Shown piece after piece: positions 63,411 through 64,000 of a stretch of DNA of 64,000 nt. Position 1 is the stretch's first letter, and each line of letters opens with the position of its first letter. The notes below the pieces were generated by a model that was not told the origin of the DNA, made no database searches, and was given only the letters and a program-made list of their open reading frames with translations. Origin of the DNA: Paenibacillus xylanilyticus (lineage in GTDB: Bacteria; Bacillota; Bacilli; Paenibacillales; Paenibacillaceae). The stretch lies in assembly GCF_009664365.1 (NCBI RefSeq), contig NZ_CP044310.1, positions 2,305,001-2,369,000 on the forward strand. The letters run 5' to 3'. Both the position numbers and the translations under genes were made by a program.

Positions 63411-64000
63411 CTAAACGATGCCAAACGCCTTTTTGATTTTTACCAGTCCAGCTTCAGTCGTATGCTCAACGAGCTTGTCCAATAAAAGGTCACGGGCTTC
63501 TGTGATGCTGCCGTTAAAAGGTTCGATACCCTGACGGCTCATCCAGTGACCTGCCGTCTCATAGGAGGAACTGTTCCAAGCCACTTTGCCTTCTGCGAGA
63601 CCTTCCTTTTCCTTGGTTCCGCTAATGACAATGGCTGTACTGCCCTGAAGATCCAATAGCCCTTGATCGAATGACTTCTTATCTTCCTTGGCGCCGAAAC
63701 CAGCCTGTGCACGAAGTGCTCGTCCATCAATGCCTTCCTGATCTTCGATTCGCTCATAGAGCTTGAATGCGTCACGGGAGAGCAGGCCGGCATCATACTG
63801 CTCCTGGATGTTTTTGCTGTCAGATAGCAACCGATGAACCCAAGGGAAACATTCACGGGAGATGAGGATCGCTTTCTTTTTGACAAATTTGCCGTATGCA
63901 GCAGCGCCTTCTTCAGCCAGGCGTGAACGCCAAAGCCAGGGATCGAGAGGAGAATCGGTATGCCAATTTTCCGATGGCGTTAACGAAGATAGAGAAGGGA
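63411..64000 (-). CDS. Partial protein, possibly AlkZ-related, running off the right edge
   Basis: The reading frame stays open from the stop at 63411 to the end of the window, so its start lies outside; at least 196 residues are visible. A TTG at 63830 is inside the gene. The visible part starts ...SLSSLTPSENWHTDSPLD, then PWLWRSRLAEEGAAAYGKFVKKKAILIS, then a helical region DAGLLSRDAFKLYERI and EGIDGRALRAQAGFG, which looks like a winged helix. This layout recalls small AlkZ-related proteins, but I am not certain. No catalytic motif can be named. Confidence 0.6.
   Translation of the reverse strand, partial: PSLSSLTPSENWHTDSPLDPWLWRSRLAEEGAAAYGKFVKKKAILISRECFPWVHRLLSDSKNIQEQYDAGLLSRDAFKLYERIEDQEGIDGRALRAQAGFGAKEDKKSFDQGLLDLQGSTAIVISGTKEKEGLAEGKVAWNSSSYETAGHWMSRQGIEPFNGSITEARDLLLDKLVEHTTEAGLVKIKKAFGIV

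Noticed and set aside
63411-63830. A complete 139-residue gene starting at TTG 63830.
   Set aside because: The frame continues without stops to the window edge with protein-like content (PWLWRSRLAEEG), so the gene is longer and partial here.

Overview
The window looks like chromosome of a Paenibacillus-type, endospore-forming, polysaccharide-degrading Firmicute. The evidence is a four-gene spore germination receptor operon, a large lipoprotein solute-binding protein with LplB/YtcP-type permeases and no ATPase gene, many glycoside hydrolases, strong G-rich Shine-Dalgarno sites, frequent GTG/TTG starts and intrinsic terminators. No rRNA, tRNA, CRISPR array, prophage or replication origin was seen.

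Layout. 1-7.1 kb: a galactan-type uptake and degradation set (solute-binding lipoprotein, two permeases, cytoplasmic GH53 galactanase, GH42 beta-galactosidase). 7.1-16.3 kb: mostly housekeeping genes (malic enzyme with ACT domain, HD hydrolase, FUSC-type membrane protein, flavin-fold protein, HelD-like RNA polymerase recycling factor, adenine deaminase). 16.6-25.2 kb: a secreted protein of unknown family, then an AraC regulator divergent from a YicI-type alpha-xylosidase, a small-molecule kinase-like protein and a GH3 enzyme with a CBM6-like C-terminus; this suggests xyloglucan oligosaccharide use. 25.3-29.2 kb: two convergent MFS exporters, one in a MarR operon, and a FucU-type mutarotase. 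29.2-33.3 kb: the germinant receptor operon (A, C, small D-like, B) behind a sigma-G-like promoter. 33.4-40.1 kb: acetyltransferase, TraX-like membrane protein, then on the minus strand a chemoreceptor followed closely by a one-module A-PCP-reductase NRPS. 40.8-45.1 kb: rpiA, a MarR regulator, and a cobalamin-binding protein carrying the Wx9EH photoreceptor motif next to a soluble hybrid histidine kinase. 45.2-48.9 kb: hydrolase, zinc-ribbon membrane protein, methyltransferase, BadF-type sugar kinase, acetyltransferase. 49.0-50.4 kb: a complete IS3-family (IS150-like) element that has split the terminator of the acetyltransferase gene. 50.6-56.2 kb: MarR-MMPL exporter operon, SGNH lipase, phosphotransferase. 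56.4-60 kb, minus strand: TPR membrane protein, Tet(M)-like ribosome protection GTPase, AraC regulator. 60.2-63.2 kb: uxaB-uxaA for galacturonate/tagaturonate breakdown. The last gene runs off the right edge.

How it fits together. The sugar loci (galactan, xyloglucan-type, galacturonate, fucose-type) suggest a plant-cell-wall degrader. CcpA-like or LacI-like operators lie at the galactan permease, alpha-xylosidase and uxaB promoters, which suggests carbon catabolite control. The most interesting candidate system is the B12-binding protein plus soluble hybrid kinase (42304-45113): the kinase has no input domain of its own and the neighbour carries a motif known from B12 photoreceptors. The next most interesting are the aldehyde-forming NRPS module adjoining a chemoreceptor, and the IS insertion inside a terminator loop.
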